In this document: positions 9,415 through 17,509 of the stretch, piece by piece
Numbering within the stretch: position 1 is the first letter of the stretch
Layout of the letters: each line of letters opens with the position of its first letter
Source of the DNA: Acidobacteriaceae bacterium
Lineage (GTDB): Bacteria; Acidobacteriota; Terriglobia; Terriglobales; Acidobacteriaceae
Assembly: GCA_003165795.1 (NCBI GenBank)
Contig: PMWW01000060.1
Location: 1 to 35,421, forward strand
DNA: 35,421 bases
Reading direction: 5' to 3'
Translations under genes and position numbers: made by a program
Notes under the pieces: generated by a model
Databases searched by the model: none
What the model saw: only the letters and a program-made list of their open reading frames with translations
Told to the model about the DNA's origin: nothing

Positions 9415-9552
9415 CTTGGTTGTTCTTGCCGCAGAAGTTTAGCAGGTTATGACCATGATCGGGAGGCCGCCCAAGAGCGCGACATTCCGCTGACGCGGAC
9501 TTTAAGTCGGCGTTTGTTATTCTGTCCGACAGGTTCGCACCCGGCGCGAGAC

Positions 9553-9595
9553 GTCTTACTAGTAAGACGGTGTGCTAAAATCTTACCAGTAAGAC
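9553..9595 (+). promoter_or_regulatory. Promoter with two palindromic operators for the AbrB-type antitoxin gene
   Basis: GTCTTACTAGTAAGAC (9553-9568) is a perfect 16-bp palindrome. A second copy matching at 14 of 16 positions lies at 9580-9595, exactly 27 bp further. An extended -10 (TGCTAAAAT, 9573-9581) lies between them and touches the second. A start near 9588 would leave a leader of about 10 nt before the ATG at 9598. Operators straddling the promoter are the usual layout for antitoxin autoregulation. Confidence 0.75.
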
Positions 9596-9597
9596 GA

Positions 9598-9858
9598 ATG
9601 ATTCCTGCAACCACCAAAATGTCGGCGCGTGGGCAAGTTGTGATCCCGGCGGGCATCCGCCAGCGCTTGCAGCTTGAGCCCGGAGACGAGTTTATTGTGC
9701 TGGCCAAGGATGATGTGATCGTGTTGCACCGTCTGGCCGAGCCGCCCTGGAAAGAGTTCGATAATCTTACCAACGAGGCCAAGCGCCAGGCGAACCACGT
9801 GAATCTTGCCATGCAGTCCATGAAGCGAGCGTTCGCCAAAATCCGCAGCGCGCGATGA
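9598..9858 (+). CDS. AbrB/SpoVT-domain antitoxin-like DNA-binding protein
   Basis: An 86-residue swapped-hairpin protein. The SpoVT-AbrB domain occupies residues ~6-50 (KMSARGQVVIPAGIRQRL, then LEPGDEFIVL). A charged helical tail rich in Lys, Arg and Asn follows, probably the toxin-binding part. The ATG at 9598 keeps the typical short N-terminus; no Shine-Dalgarno is visible, consistent with a near-leaderless transcript. The stop overlaps the next start (ATGA at 9855-9858), as in MazE/VapB-type cassettes, where a PIN toxin follows. Here only a toxin-like N-terminus remains, fused to a glycosyltransferase. The two palindromes upstream are the expected self-repression sites. Surrounding genes are not plasmid-like. 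Confidence 0.85.
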   Translation: MIPATTKMSARGQVVIPAGIRQRLQLEPGDEFIVLAKDDVIVLHRLAEPPWKEFDNLTNEAKRQANHVNLAMQSMKRAFAKIRSAR

Positions 9859-9950
9859 GCGCGGGGCTCGACACCATCGCTTTCGTGTCGGGCGGGTTCT
9901 TTGCGGGGTCGCTGCAGCGCATTCCGCGCGGCTGGCAAGCAGGGCGTGTG
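9855..9950 (+). pseudogene. N-terminal remnant of a PIN-domain toxin (VapC/COG1569-like)
   Basis: The first ~32 residues of the reading frame (LDT, FVSGGFFAG, RIPRGWQAGRV) resemble the start of PIN-domain toxins of the DTNVFVSGVFF-G...W..G type. The acidic residue of the first catalytic position is kept (Asp6), but the usual Asn after DT is Ile. The remaining three-quarters of a PIN domain, with its other acidic residues, is absent. The frame passes directly into the glycosyltransferase. The assignment is from pattern memory and short, but its place after the antitoxin with an ATGA overlap supports it. Confidence 0.6.
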
Positions 9951-11105
9951 CCGCCTAGCTTGGCGCTGATCGCCGCATCTTTATGCCTCGTAGCCTGGCT
10001 CTATCTGCTGCTGGCGCACGGCCGGTTCTGGATGGTGCGGCGTTTAGCTGCGCAGAATTTGCCGCTCGCGAAAATCGCTGGCCCGATCGCAGTTGTCATT
10101 CCCGCCCGTAATGAAGCCGACGTTATTGGTCGATCAGTCAGCTCGCTTCTCCAGCAGAGCTGCGCTAGTTCGCTGCACATCTTTGTTGTCGATGACAACA
10201 GTGCGGACGGAACCGCCGATGCGGCACGGCTGCCCGCGACCGAAATGTTTCCCGCCGAGCGCCTGACCGTTGTCTCCGGACGTCCCCTGCCCCATGGTTG
10301 GTCAGGTAAACTTTGGGCGGTGCAGCAGGGAATCGAGCGTGCACTTGCCTCGAATCCGCAATTCTTGCTGCTGACCGATGCCGACATCGAGCACTCGCCA
10401 GAGAACGTTGCGACCCTGGTTGCACTCGCCGAAGCGGGAGACTACGATCTCGCCTCCTTCATGGTGAAGCTGCACTGTCGCAGCCTGGCGGAGAAACTGC
10501 TGATCCCCGCGTTCGTGTTCTTTTTCTTCCTGCTCTATCCGCCGGAATGGATACGCAATTCGCGCCGCAAAACCGCGGGCGCGGCCGGAGGCTGCATCCT
10601 GGTTCGACCGGCGGCTCTGGAGCGCATCGGAGGGATCGCTGCCATCCGGCAGGAGATCATCGACGATTGCGCCCTGGCGCGCGCCGTCAAATCCACCGGC
10701 GGGAAAGTATGGCTGGGGGTGACCATTGACACTCGCAGCCTGCGGCCCTACAACTCGTTCGCCGAAATCGAACGCATGATTGCGCGCACCGCCTTCAACC
10801 AGTTGCGGCACTCGGTATGGCTGCTGCTGGGCGCGATTGCCGGGATGGCGCTGCTGTACGTCTTACCGCTTGGGTTGTTGGCCAGTAAGTCGCCTCTGCT
10901 GGCGTCAATTGGTGGCGTCTCTTACCTGCTGATGGCTGCGATCTATTGTCCCATGGTTCGGTTTTATGGGCTGAATCCGCTTTGGGGGCTGGCCCTTCCT
11001 TTTAGCGCCATGTTCTACATGGCCGCGACGATTGATTCAGCGGTGAAGTATTGGTCGGGTCGTGGTGGGGAATGGAAAGGCCGGGCGCAGGACGCGGCGC
11101 GCTAG
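9855..11105 (+). CDS. hpnB: HpnB-like hopene-associated glycosyltransferase (family 2)
   Basis: A membrane-bound GT2 enzyme presumed to act in glycosylation of hopanoid lipids. Motifs run in order: AVVIPARNEADVI (from ~residue 79), VVDDNSADGTAD, HGWSGKLWAVQQG, the DxD site LLTDADIEHSP (~173-183), GGCILVRPAALERIGGI and the IDDCALARAVK acidic motif. There is one hydrophobic N-terminal segment (~36-55) and three or four near the C-terminus, matching HpnB. The frame open from ATG 9855 is 416 residues, but its first ~32 look like a PIN-toxin remnant. An ancestral start could be GTG 9948 or TTG 9960, giving ~381-385 residues. The ATG overlaps the antitoxin stop, so translation may now be coupled to it. 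The TAG stop lies in an inverted-repeat element. No other hopanoid gene is in the window. Confidence 0.85.
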   Translation: MSAGLDTIAFVSGGFFAGSLQRIPRGWQAGRVPPSLALIAASLCLVAWLYLLLAHGRFWMVRRLAAQNLPLAKIAGPIAVVIPARNEADVIGRSVSSLLQQSCASSLHIFVVDDNSADGTADAARLPATEMFPAERLTVVSGRPLPHGWSGKLWAVQQGIERALASNPQFLLLTDADIEHSPENVATLVALAEAGDYDLASFMVKLHCRSLAEKLLIPAFVFFFFLLYPPEWIRNSRRKTAGAAGGCILVRPAALERIGGIAAIRQEIIDDCALARAVKSTGGKVWLGVTIDTRSLRPYNSFAEIERMIARTAFNQLRHSVWLLLGAIAGMALLYVLPLGLLASKSPLLASIGGVSYLLMAAIYCPMVRFYGLNPLWGLALPFSAMFYMAATIDSAVKYWSGRGGEWKGRAQDAAR

Positions 11106-11273
11106 ACCGGCTTCAGAGTTGGCGTGGTCCCGCGAGCCCGGGTAGAGCGGCGCTTCAGCGCCGCGTCCACTGCGGAAGAACAAATTGCTTGAGCTTCGTA
11201 GGGTGGCGCAATCCCGGGCGCCAGCCTAAAGGCTGGCTCTACCCGGTCTATGCCAACTCTGAACTCGTTCTAG
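11102..11273. repeat. MITE-like element with 22-bp inverted repeats and CTAG ends
   Basis: The ends (11102-11123 and 11252-11273) are inverted copies with 19 of 22 matches, including a perfect 12-bp core TTCAGAGTTGGC. Internal hairpins are 11147-11164 (7 bp, TTCA loop) and 11220-11237 (7 bp, TAAA loop). It shares size, CTAG ends and the internal word 'gctctaccc' or its complement with the element at 12-180. It fills the gap between hpnB and the AsmA remnant. Confidence 0.65.
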
Positions 11274-11280
11274 CGGTGAT

Positions 11281-11640
11281 CTAGAAGATCTTATTCAATT
11301 GTAGTTTGACTTCCGGGTGCTCTCGCGTGCCCGCGATGGCGACGGGCAGGTAGGTGCCTGCGCCGTGCTTCATGAAGAGGGGATCGAACGGCACCAGCAG
11401 CCAATGTTTGGCGCCGCTCATGGTTTGCGACACGCGCGGGACCAGGGTGACGTGCGGGTTCTCCAGTTGAACGTCGCTCCGATAGTGCTGACGCAAAGCC
11501 AGCACTATGCGGCCCTGCAGCCACCCTTCCACTGGGGCCGGAACGGTCAGCAAGGCAACAAATCCGATGCCGCCGGCTACGATGAGCGCCAGCAGTGTCC
11601 ACAGCAAGATGCGGCTTCCATGACGAGCGGGCATCGGCAC
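11281..11640 (-). pseudogene. Internally deleted AsmA-family membrane protein remnant
   Basis: A frame of 119 residues. The first part (one membrane segment ~10-32, then VEGWLQGRIVLALRQHYRSDVQ and HVTLVPRV) looks like the extreme N-terminus of AsmA/DUF-type envelope proteins, which have a membrane anchor followed by the first strand of a lipid-transfer groove. The second part (TMSGAKHWLLVPFDPLF, GAGTYLPVAIAGTREHPEVK) looks like the extreme C-terminus of the same proteins. The several hundred residues normally between are missing, with the junction near residue 70. The frame is still open, so a short protein may be made, but it is best read as an in-frame deletion relic. It follows zwf by 51 bp on the same strand. 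Based on family memory, not alignment. Confidence 0.55.
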
Positions 11641-11691
11641 CTGAGTTTAGATGTAAAGACCGTAGATCAAAGTTGCAACGCACCGCGAATT

Positions 11692-13248
11692 TCACGAATG
11701 TTGTCCGTCAGCGTGCGCCAGCGGACGCCAGCGCAATTGATCGTGCGTGATCAGTTTGTCGGCCTCAGCGGGACCTTCGCTGCCCGCCGCGTAGTTGGGG
11801 AACGGCGCAGGCGGAAGCTCGGCCCACGCCTCTTCGATGGGAGTAATGATGCGCCACTCTGCTTCCACTTCATCGCGTCGCGTGAACAGTGTAGGATCGC
11901 CGCGCATGACATCCAATAGCAGCGTCTCGTAGGCCGCGGGAGTTTCCGTGCCGAAGGCATCGTGGTAAGAGAAGTCCATGTCCACGCGAATGGCGCGGAA
12001 CTCCGATCCCGGTTGCTTGGCGCCGAAGCTGAGCGATATGCCTTCGTTGGGCTGAATGCGCATGGTGATGACGTTGTGGTGCACGTCTGCGGGCTTGCGC
12101 GAGAACAGCGCCTGCGGCGTGCGCTTGAAGTGCACCGCGATTTCCGTCAACTGGTTCGCTAGCCGCTTGCCCGCGCGCACGTAGAAGGGAACTCCCGCCC
12201 ATCGCCAGTTGTCGATGTGGAACTCAACCGCGGCATAGGTTTCAGTCAGCGAATCGGGTTTGACGCCGGGCTCGTTGCGATAGCCGGGCACGGGTTTGCC
12301 GTCGATGGTGCCGGGCCCATACTGGCCGCGAACCGTGTGCTTTGCGACTTCGTCCTTCGACATAGTGCGGATAGCGCTCAGCACTTCCACTTTGTGTCCG
12401 CGCACCGCGTCGGCATCGAAGCTGACCGGTGGCTCCATCGCGGTCAGCATGAGCAACTGGAGCATATGGTTCGCCACCATGTCCCGCAGCGCACCCGTCT
12501 CTTCGTAAAATGCGCCGCGGCCCTCGACCCCGAGTTTTTCGGCTGCCGTGATCTCGATGTAATCGATGTAATTGCGGTTCCACACTGGCTCAAACATGGC
12601 GTTGCCGAAGCGGAACATCATGATGTTCTGCACCGTCTCTTTGCCCAGATAGTGGTCGATGCGATAGACCGACCGCTCGTCGAATACCCGGGAAACGATT
12701 TCGTTCAGCTCCTGCGCGCTGGCCAAATCGCGGCCAAAAGGTTTTTCCAGAACGATGCGCGTCCAACCCTCGCCATTGCGCGCCAGGCCGGCTTGGCCCA
12801 AGCCTTCCACGATCGGCGGCGCCAGCGAGGCCGACGTCGAGACATAGAACAGAACGTTCTTGCTGGCCCCGCTCTTCTGCATCTCTTCGATCTTCGCCTT
12901 TAGTTGCGGGTAAAAGTCCGGCTTACCCGCGTCACCGACCAGGTAATGCAGTCGCTTGGCAAAGTCGTTCCAACCTTCCTCGGTAAAGTGGCGAGCATCC
13001 TTCGAAGTCGCAGCTCCTTCGTGCATACGGGCGCCAAAATCCGCGTCTTCAAGTTTCGTTCGCCCGATACCGAGCACCTCGAAGTCGCGACTGGTGCAGC
13101 CCACACAGGCCAGGTCATAAAGGGCAGGAATGAGCTTGCGGCGGGTGAGGTCGCCGGTGGCCCCAAAGATGACGACCAGGCAGGAGTCGCCCTGAGGCAG
13201 AACCGGCGGTTTGAGTTTCTGTGGCGCAGGATGTACCAGACTGCCCAT
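11692..13248 (-). CDS. zwf: Glucose-6-phosphate 1-dehydrogenase
   Basis: First enzyme of the oxidative pentose phosphate pathway, oxidising glucose-6-phosphate with NAD(P)+ in the cytoplasm. It has 518 residues, slightly longer than the ~490 usual because of a short N-terminal extension. The dinucleotide site is VVIFGATGDLTRRKL (from ~25). The active-site motif RIDHYLGKE includes His199. FGNAMFEPVWNRNYIDYIEI and YEETGALRDMVANHMLQLL are as in other members. It is the fourth gene of a leftward run GH15-tkt-pgi-zwf. A 212-bp gap before it, filled with a hairpin repeat, means it may also have its own promoter. No 6-phosphogluconolactonase or 6-phosphogluconate dehydrogenase lies beside it. Confidence 0.96.
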   Translation of the reverse strand: MGSLVHPAPQKLKPPVLPQGDSCLVVIFGATGDLTRRKLIPALYDLACVGCTSRDFEVLGIGRTKLEDADFGARMHEGAATSKDARHFTEEGWNDFAKRLHYLVGDAGKPDFYPQLKAKIEEMQKSGASKNVLFYVSTSASLAPPIVEGLGQAGLARNGEGWTRIVLEKPFGRDLASAQELNEIVSRVFDERSVYRIDHYLGKETVQNIMMFRFGNAMFEPVWNRNYIDYIEITAAEKLGVEGRGAFYEETGALRDMVANHMLQLLMLTAMEPPVSFDADAVRGHKVEVLSAIRTMSKDEVAKHTVRGQYGPGTIDGKPVPGYRNEPGVKPDSLTETYAAVEFHIDNWRWAGVPFYVRAGKRLANQLTEIAVHFKRTPQALFSRKPADVHHNVITMRIQPNEGISLSFGAKQPGSEFRAIRVDMDFSYHDAFGTETPAAYETLLLDVMRGDPTLFTRRDEVEAEWRIITPIEEAWAELPPAPFPNYAAGSEGPAEADKLITHDQLRWRPLAHADGQHS

Positions 13249-13298
13249 ATGAATTCGCTCCAGTGCGTTGGATGGCCATCGGCCGCTCAGCGGTGCGC

Positions 13299-13437
13299 TT
13301 TTGAAGGGGCGTAGCTTTAGCTACGCCGTAACAAGTCCCCTATTTTGTCATCCCGAACCGACTTTAGGCGCTGAGGGATCTGCGGTTCCGGGTGTTTCAG
13401 CAACCTGTGAAGCCGTGCCCTGATACAAATCCAGACA
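13299..13437. repeat. Intergenic hairpin repeat
   Basis: 13299-13331 is the 33-bp unit TTTTGAAGGGGCG-hairpin-CCGTAA, found again twice at 31.6 kb. Its stem (13308-13327) is a perfect 8 bp with a TTTA loop. The right part, tgtcatcccga...ctgagggatct, parallels 31685-31720, and gccctgataca (~13421) matches the repeat end at 4945. It sits between pgi and zwf. Confidence 0.65.
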
Positions 13438-13460
13438 TTCGATAAATTGCGGGAACCCAA

Positions 13461-15269
13461 TCATTTCTGTACCCCAGCGACGGCGGCATTGGATTGCGAG
13501 ACTGCTTCCTTTACCAGCGACAAGACTCGGCGCAGACCTTTCTCCACGTCTCGCCCCAGATCGATGCGGACCACCCGACGATGCCGCTTCGATAGGGCCT
13601 CGAAGTCGCCCAGCGCCTGCGCCTGCTTCAGCACGCCGAAGCTGAACTTCTCGCCGGGTACTTCGATGTCGTTGATGTCTTCTGAGGTGATTTGTAGAAA
13701 CACGCCGCTATCGGGACCGCCCTTGTGCAACTGACCGGTGGAATGGAGGCAGCGTGGACCATAGCCAATAGTGGTTGCAACTTTCTTCGCGTCGCGCACC
13801 GTTTCGCGGATCTGCTGCAATAGAGAATCGTAGTTGCTCAGCGCCTCGATGTATGGCGTGATGGCGAAGTAGTCGCCGGGATGCAGACGAGAGAGATGGG
13901 CGTTGACGATGGCTTGCAACGACGAGCCGCCCCGGCGCAAGGTGTCGCAGGTCTCCGGATCGCCAAAGACGCGCAGCGATTCTTCCGCGACGATGAGTTT
14001 TTGCTGCGGCAGCGCGCTGTTCTGCGCGTATTCCGCCAACAGGCGCTTGGTGTTGTCCTTCGACTCCTGCACATCCGGCTGATCGAAAGGATCGACGCCG
14101 AGCAGCGCGCCGGCGATAGCGGTAGCAAATTCCCACAGAAAGAATTCCTGGCCAAGATCGAGTGGACCGCGCAGAATATGGCGCAGCACGGGATGCCCCG
14201 CCGCTTCCAAGGCCGACAGTTTCGCCGCGATATCGCCGTTGGTTTCGGGCGCGGTATGGAGGTATACGAAGACACGGTCGTCGCCGTAAACCTCGGGTGG
14301 ACCCAGCGGCTCTCCGGCGACCGGCACAATACCCTTGCCTTCTTTGCCCAGGCTCTCGGCAATCAGTTGCTCAATCCAGAGAGCAAGCGAGCTCAGCGAT
14401 GCCGGCGTGACCAGCGTCAGCTTGTTGCGGCCGGCATTGGCCAATGCCCCCAGCGCCGCTCCCAGGCGGGCGCCAGGATTGTCCTTATTTTCGACCGGAC
14501 TGCCGCAAGCTTGGGCAGCCTGTGCGGCGCGGTCGAGCAACGTCTTCACATCGCCGCCCATCAGGGCGAACGGAACCAAGCCGAAATATGACAGCGCCGA
14601 ATAACGGCCGCCGATATCGGGCAAATTGGGCCACACCCGGCGAAAGTGACTGTGCGCCGCCTCTTTGGTAAGCGGGCTTTCCGGGTCGGTGATAGCGATA
14701 AAATTTTCGCTGGCCGCATCGCCTTTCACCCTTTTCACGCGATCGTGAAAGAAGCGCTGGAACATCTGGGGCTCGGTGGTGGTGCTCGACTTCGACGAAA
14801 CCGCAAACAACGTGTTGCCCATCGTGATCTTCTGTTCCAGGTGGCGGACCGCGGTCGGGACCGTGGAGTCAAGCACGTAAAGCTGCGGATACCCGTCCTG
14901 CTTGCCGAAGGTACGGCTTAGCACTTCCGCGCCCAGGCTGGAGCCTCCCAGGCCCAGCACAACTGCGAACTCGAATCCGGCATTGCGGATTTCGTCGGCG
15001 AATGCGCTCAGTTCCGCGATGTGGGACTGCATGGTTTCGGCGACGGTGAGCCATCCCAGTGAGTGCGCGATGATCGTTTCGTGATCGGGACCGCTCTTCC
15101 ACAGAGCGGGGTCTTTTTGCCATAGGCGCGCCGAGAAGTTCTCCTGATCGAGGCGTTGCAGACAATCCCCGAAGCCGCTCTCATACTTACCTAGAGCGGC
15201 CGTGTGGCGCTCGACCATGTCCCGTACGACTTCCTCAGCAATGGCCTGTACTGACAGATCGCTGCTCAT
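13461..15269 (-). CDS. pgi: Glucose-6-phosphate isomerase of the transaldolase-fused (Tal-Pgi) type, stand-alone
   Basis: Interconverts glucose-6-phosphate and fructose-6-phosphate. The 602 residues carry the SIS-type sugar-phosphate sites: VVLGLGGSSLGAEVL (~103-117), LFAVSSKSSTTTEPQ, IGGRYSALSYFGLVP and, late, YGPRCLHSTGQLHKGGP with the catalytic His/Lys region. The layout matches the C-terminal half of bifunctional transaldolase/phosphoglucose isomerase rather than classical Pgi, and the ~350-residue transaldolase half is absent here. It is the third gene of the GH15-tkt-pgi-zwf run, 109 bp after tkt, with a good ribosome site (gaggtggag) before ATG 15269. Full-length with no visible damage. 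Confidence 0.93.
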   Translation of the reverse strand: MSSDLSVQAIAEEVVRDMVERHTAALGKYESGFGDCLQRLDQENFSARLWQKDPALWKSGPDHETIIAHSLGWLTVAETMQSHIAELSAFADEIRNAGFEFAVVLGLGGSSLGAEVLSRTFGKQDGYPQLYVLDSTVPTAVRHLEQKITMGNTLFAVSSKSSTTTEPQMFQRFFHDRVKRVKGDAASENFIAITDPESPLTKEAAHSHFRRVWPNLPDIGGRYSALSYFGLVPFALMGGDVKTLLDRAAQAAQACGSPVENKDNPGARLGAALGALANAGRNKLTLVTPASLSSLALWIEQLIAESLGKEGKGIVPVAGEPLGPPEVYGDDRVFVYLHTAPETNGDIAAKLSALEAAGHPVLRHILRGPLDLGQEFFLWEFATAIAGALLGVDPFDQPDVQESKDNTKRLLAEYAQNSALPQQKLIVAEESLRVFGDPETCDTLRRGGSSLQAIVNAHLSRLHPGDYFAITPYIEALSNYDSLLQQIRETVRDAKKVATTIGYGPRCLHSTGQLHKGGPDSGVFLQITSEDINDIEVPGEKFSFGVLKQAQALGDFEALSKRHRRVVRIDLGRDVEKGLRRVLSLVKEAVSQSNAAVAGVQK

Positions 15270-15378
15270 GCTCCACCTCGCAAGGTACTGGTTCGGGTGC
15301 TTCCACTCTCACCAGACAGCACAAGCGCCGACAAGCTGCATCGGCGCTTCCAGACAACCCAATCGTACACCTGCAAGG

Positions 15379-17478
15379 TTACGGCTTGGCTTTCTTCATG
15401 ACGTCGCGAGCTTTGGCGGCAACGTCATCCACCGTAAAGCCGAAATGCTTCAACAGGTCCTTGAGCGGAGCCGATGCGCCAAAGTCGTCGCGTGTGACCA
15501 GGCCGCCGTCGGGACCGATGTACTTCGCCCAGCCTAGACTGGCGGCTGCCTCGACCGCGACGCGTGCCCCCACCGCGCGCGGCAACACTTGCGCCTTGTA
15601 CTCGTCGGATTGCCGCTCGAACAACTCCCACGAGGGCATGGAGACGACGCGCGCCTTCACCCCTTCGGCGGTGAGCTTCTCGTAAGCTCCCACGCAAAGC
15701 TGCACCTCCGACCCAGTTCCCATCAGGATGATGTCGGGAGTCCCACCGGAATCGGCCATGATGTACGCGCCCTGGGCGACGCCTGCGGCCGACGCATATT
15801 TGCTGCGGTCAAAGGTCGGCACCGCCTGTCGGGTGAAGACCAGCGCCACCGGCTGATGTTTCATCTGCATGACGACGCGCCAGGTCTCGGTGACCTCATT
15901 GGCGTCGGCGGGGCGGAAGAGCATCATGTGCGGAATCGCTCGAATCGACGCCAGATGCTCGATCGGTTGGTGCGTCGGGCCATCCTCGCCCAAGCAGAAG
16001 GAATCGTGAGTGTAGATGTAAATCACCGGCAGCCGCATCAGCGCCGCCAGGCGGATGGTGGGACGCATGTAGTCGGAGAAAACAAAGAAAGTCGCTCCAT
16101 AGGGACGCAACGACGACAGCGCCATGCCGCTCAGGATCGACCCCATGGTGTGTTCGCGGATTCCGAAGTGGAAGTTGCGCCCGCCATAGTTGGCCCTTTC
16201 GAAATCGCCGCCATCCTTGATGAGCGTCTTGGTCGAGGGATACAAGTCGGCTGATCCGCCAACCAGCCAGGGAACTGTGAGAGCGACCGCGTTCTGGACC
16301 TTGTTACTCGAGTCGCGCGTGGCCAGGCCTTTGGCATCGGCGGGGAAAGAGGGAAGGTCTTTGTCCCAGCCCGCCGGCAGGTCCTGCTTGACCATCTGCT
16401 GCCACATGGTGGAGAAGTCAGGAAATTCCTTCGCCCAGCCGTCATACTTCTGCTGCCATTCCTGCTCCCACTGGGCGCCGCGCTCGACGGCCTTGCCCAT
16501 GTAGCTCTTCACTTCTTCCGGGACCAGGAAATGTTCGTCGGGCGGCCATCCGTATGCGATCTTGGTCAGCCGAACTTCTTCTTCGCCGAGGGCCTCGCCG
16601 TGAGCTTCCTTGGTGTCCTGCCGGTGAGGAGATCCCCAGCCGATGTGGGTATCAACGATAATCAGCGACGGGCGGTCGGGCTCTCTCTGCGCAGCTTGAA
16701 TGGCAACCTCGAGCATACCCAGGTCGTTCACATCGCTGACCCGCAGCACATTCCAATGCCATCCCACGAAGCGCGTTGCCACGTCATCGGTGAAGGCCAG
16801 TGAAGTGCTGCCCTCGATGGTGATGTGATTGTTGTCGTAGAACCAGATCAGGTTCGACAGGCCCAAATGTCCGGCGACCGACGCCGCTTCGTTGCTGACC
16901 CCCTCCATCATGTCGCCGTCGCCGCAGATAGCGTAAATGCGATGGTCGAACACATGGTTGCCATGCTTATCGAACTGCGCGGCCTGCCAGCGTTGCGCGA
17001 TTGCCATTCCAACCGAGTTCGCCACTCCCTGGCCGAGGGGGCCGGTGGTGACTTCCAGTCCGGGTACATGGCCGTACTCGGGATGGCCCGGGGTCTTCGA
17101 TCCCCACTGGCGAAATTGCTTAATGTCGTCGAGCGAAAGGTTGTAGCCGGTCAGGTACAACATGGCATACAGCAACATGCAGGCGTGACCGTTGGATAGA
17201 ATGAAGCGGTCGCGGCCCGGCCAATGTGGGTTGCGGGGATTGTGCCGCAGATAGCGGTCCCAAAGCACGAAGGCCAGCGGGGCCAGCGCCATGGGCGTGC
17301 CGGGATGTCCGCTGTTGGCCTTCTGCACCGCGTCCATGGCCAAGGTGCGAATGGTGGTGATGCACAACTGCTCCAGCCGCTGCGGCTCAGAGACCTCGCT
17401 CTCTACGCCGGCGTGTAGCCCGGCTCCGGCCGTGGCCTGCTCTTTGCCTTGCACGGGAATTTCTGCCTTGCTACTCAT
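15379..17478 (-). CDS. tkt: Transketolase
   Basis: Thiamine-diphosphate enzyme of the non-oxidative pentose phosphate pathway, moving two-carbon units between sugar phosphates; 699 residues, within the usual range. The N-terminal domain has ANSGHPGTPMALAP, the TPP-binding GDGDMMEGVSNEA (from 186) ending in FYDNNHITIEG, and HIGWGSPHRQDTKEAHG. The middle domain has the pyrimidine-binding FGIREHTMGSILSGMAL and the substrate-site His in THDSFCLGEDGPTHQPIEH. The C-terminal domain follows (GTGSEVQLCVGAYEKL). Its start is 31 bp after the glucoamylase stop, so the two are almost surely co-transcribed. Confidence 0.97.
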   Translation of the reverse strand: MSSKAEIPVQGKEQATAGAGLHAGVESEVSEPQRLEQLCITTIRTLAMDAVQKANSGHPGTPMALAPLAFVLWDRYLRHNPRNPHWPGRDRFILSNGHACMLLYAMLYLTGYNLSLDDIKQFRQWGSKTPGHPEYGHVPGLEVTTGPLGQGVANSVGMAIAQRWQAAQFDKHGNHVFDHRIYAICGDGDMMEGVSNEAASVAGHLGLSNLIWFYDNNHITIEGSTSLAFTDDVATRFVGWHWNVLRVSDVNDLGMLEVAIQAAQREPDRPSLIIVDTHIGWGSPHRQDTKEAHGEALGEEEVRLTKIAYGWPPDEHFLVPEEVKSYMGKAVERGAQWEQEWQQKYDGWAKEFPDFSTMWQQMVKQDLPAGWDKDLPSFPADAKGLATRDSSNKVQNAVALTVPWLVGGSADLYPSTKTLIKDGGDFERANYGGRNFHFGIREHTMGSILSGMALSSLRPYGATFFVFSDYMRPTIRLAALMRLPVIYIYTHDSFCLGEDGPTHQPIEHLASIRAIPHMMLFRPADANEVTETWRVVMQMKHQPVALVFTRQAVPTFDRSKYASAAGVAQGAYIMADSGGTPDIILMGTGSEVQLCVGAYEKLTAEGVKARVVSMPSWELFERQSDEYKAQVLPRAVGARVAVEAAASLGWAKYIGPDGGLVTRDDFGASAPLKDLLKHFGFTVDDVAAKARDVMKKAKP

Positions 17479-17509
17479 CCGCTACCGCCTTTCTGGTACC
17501 TGCATCCGT

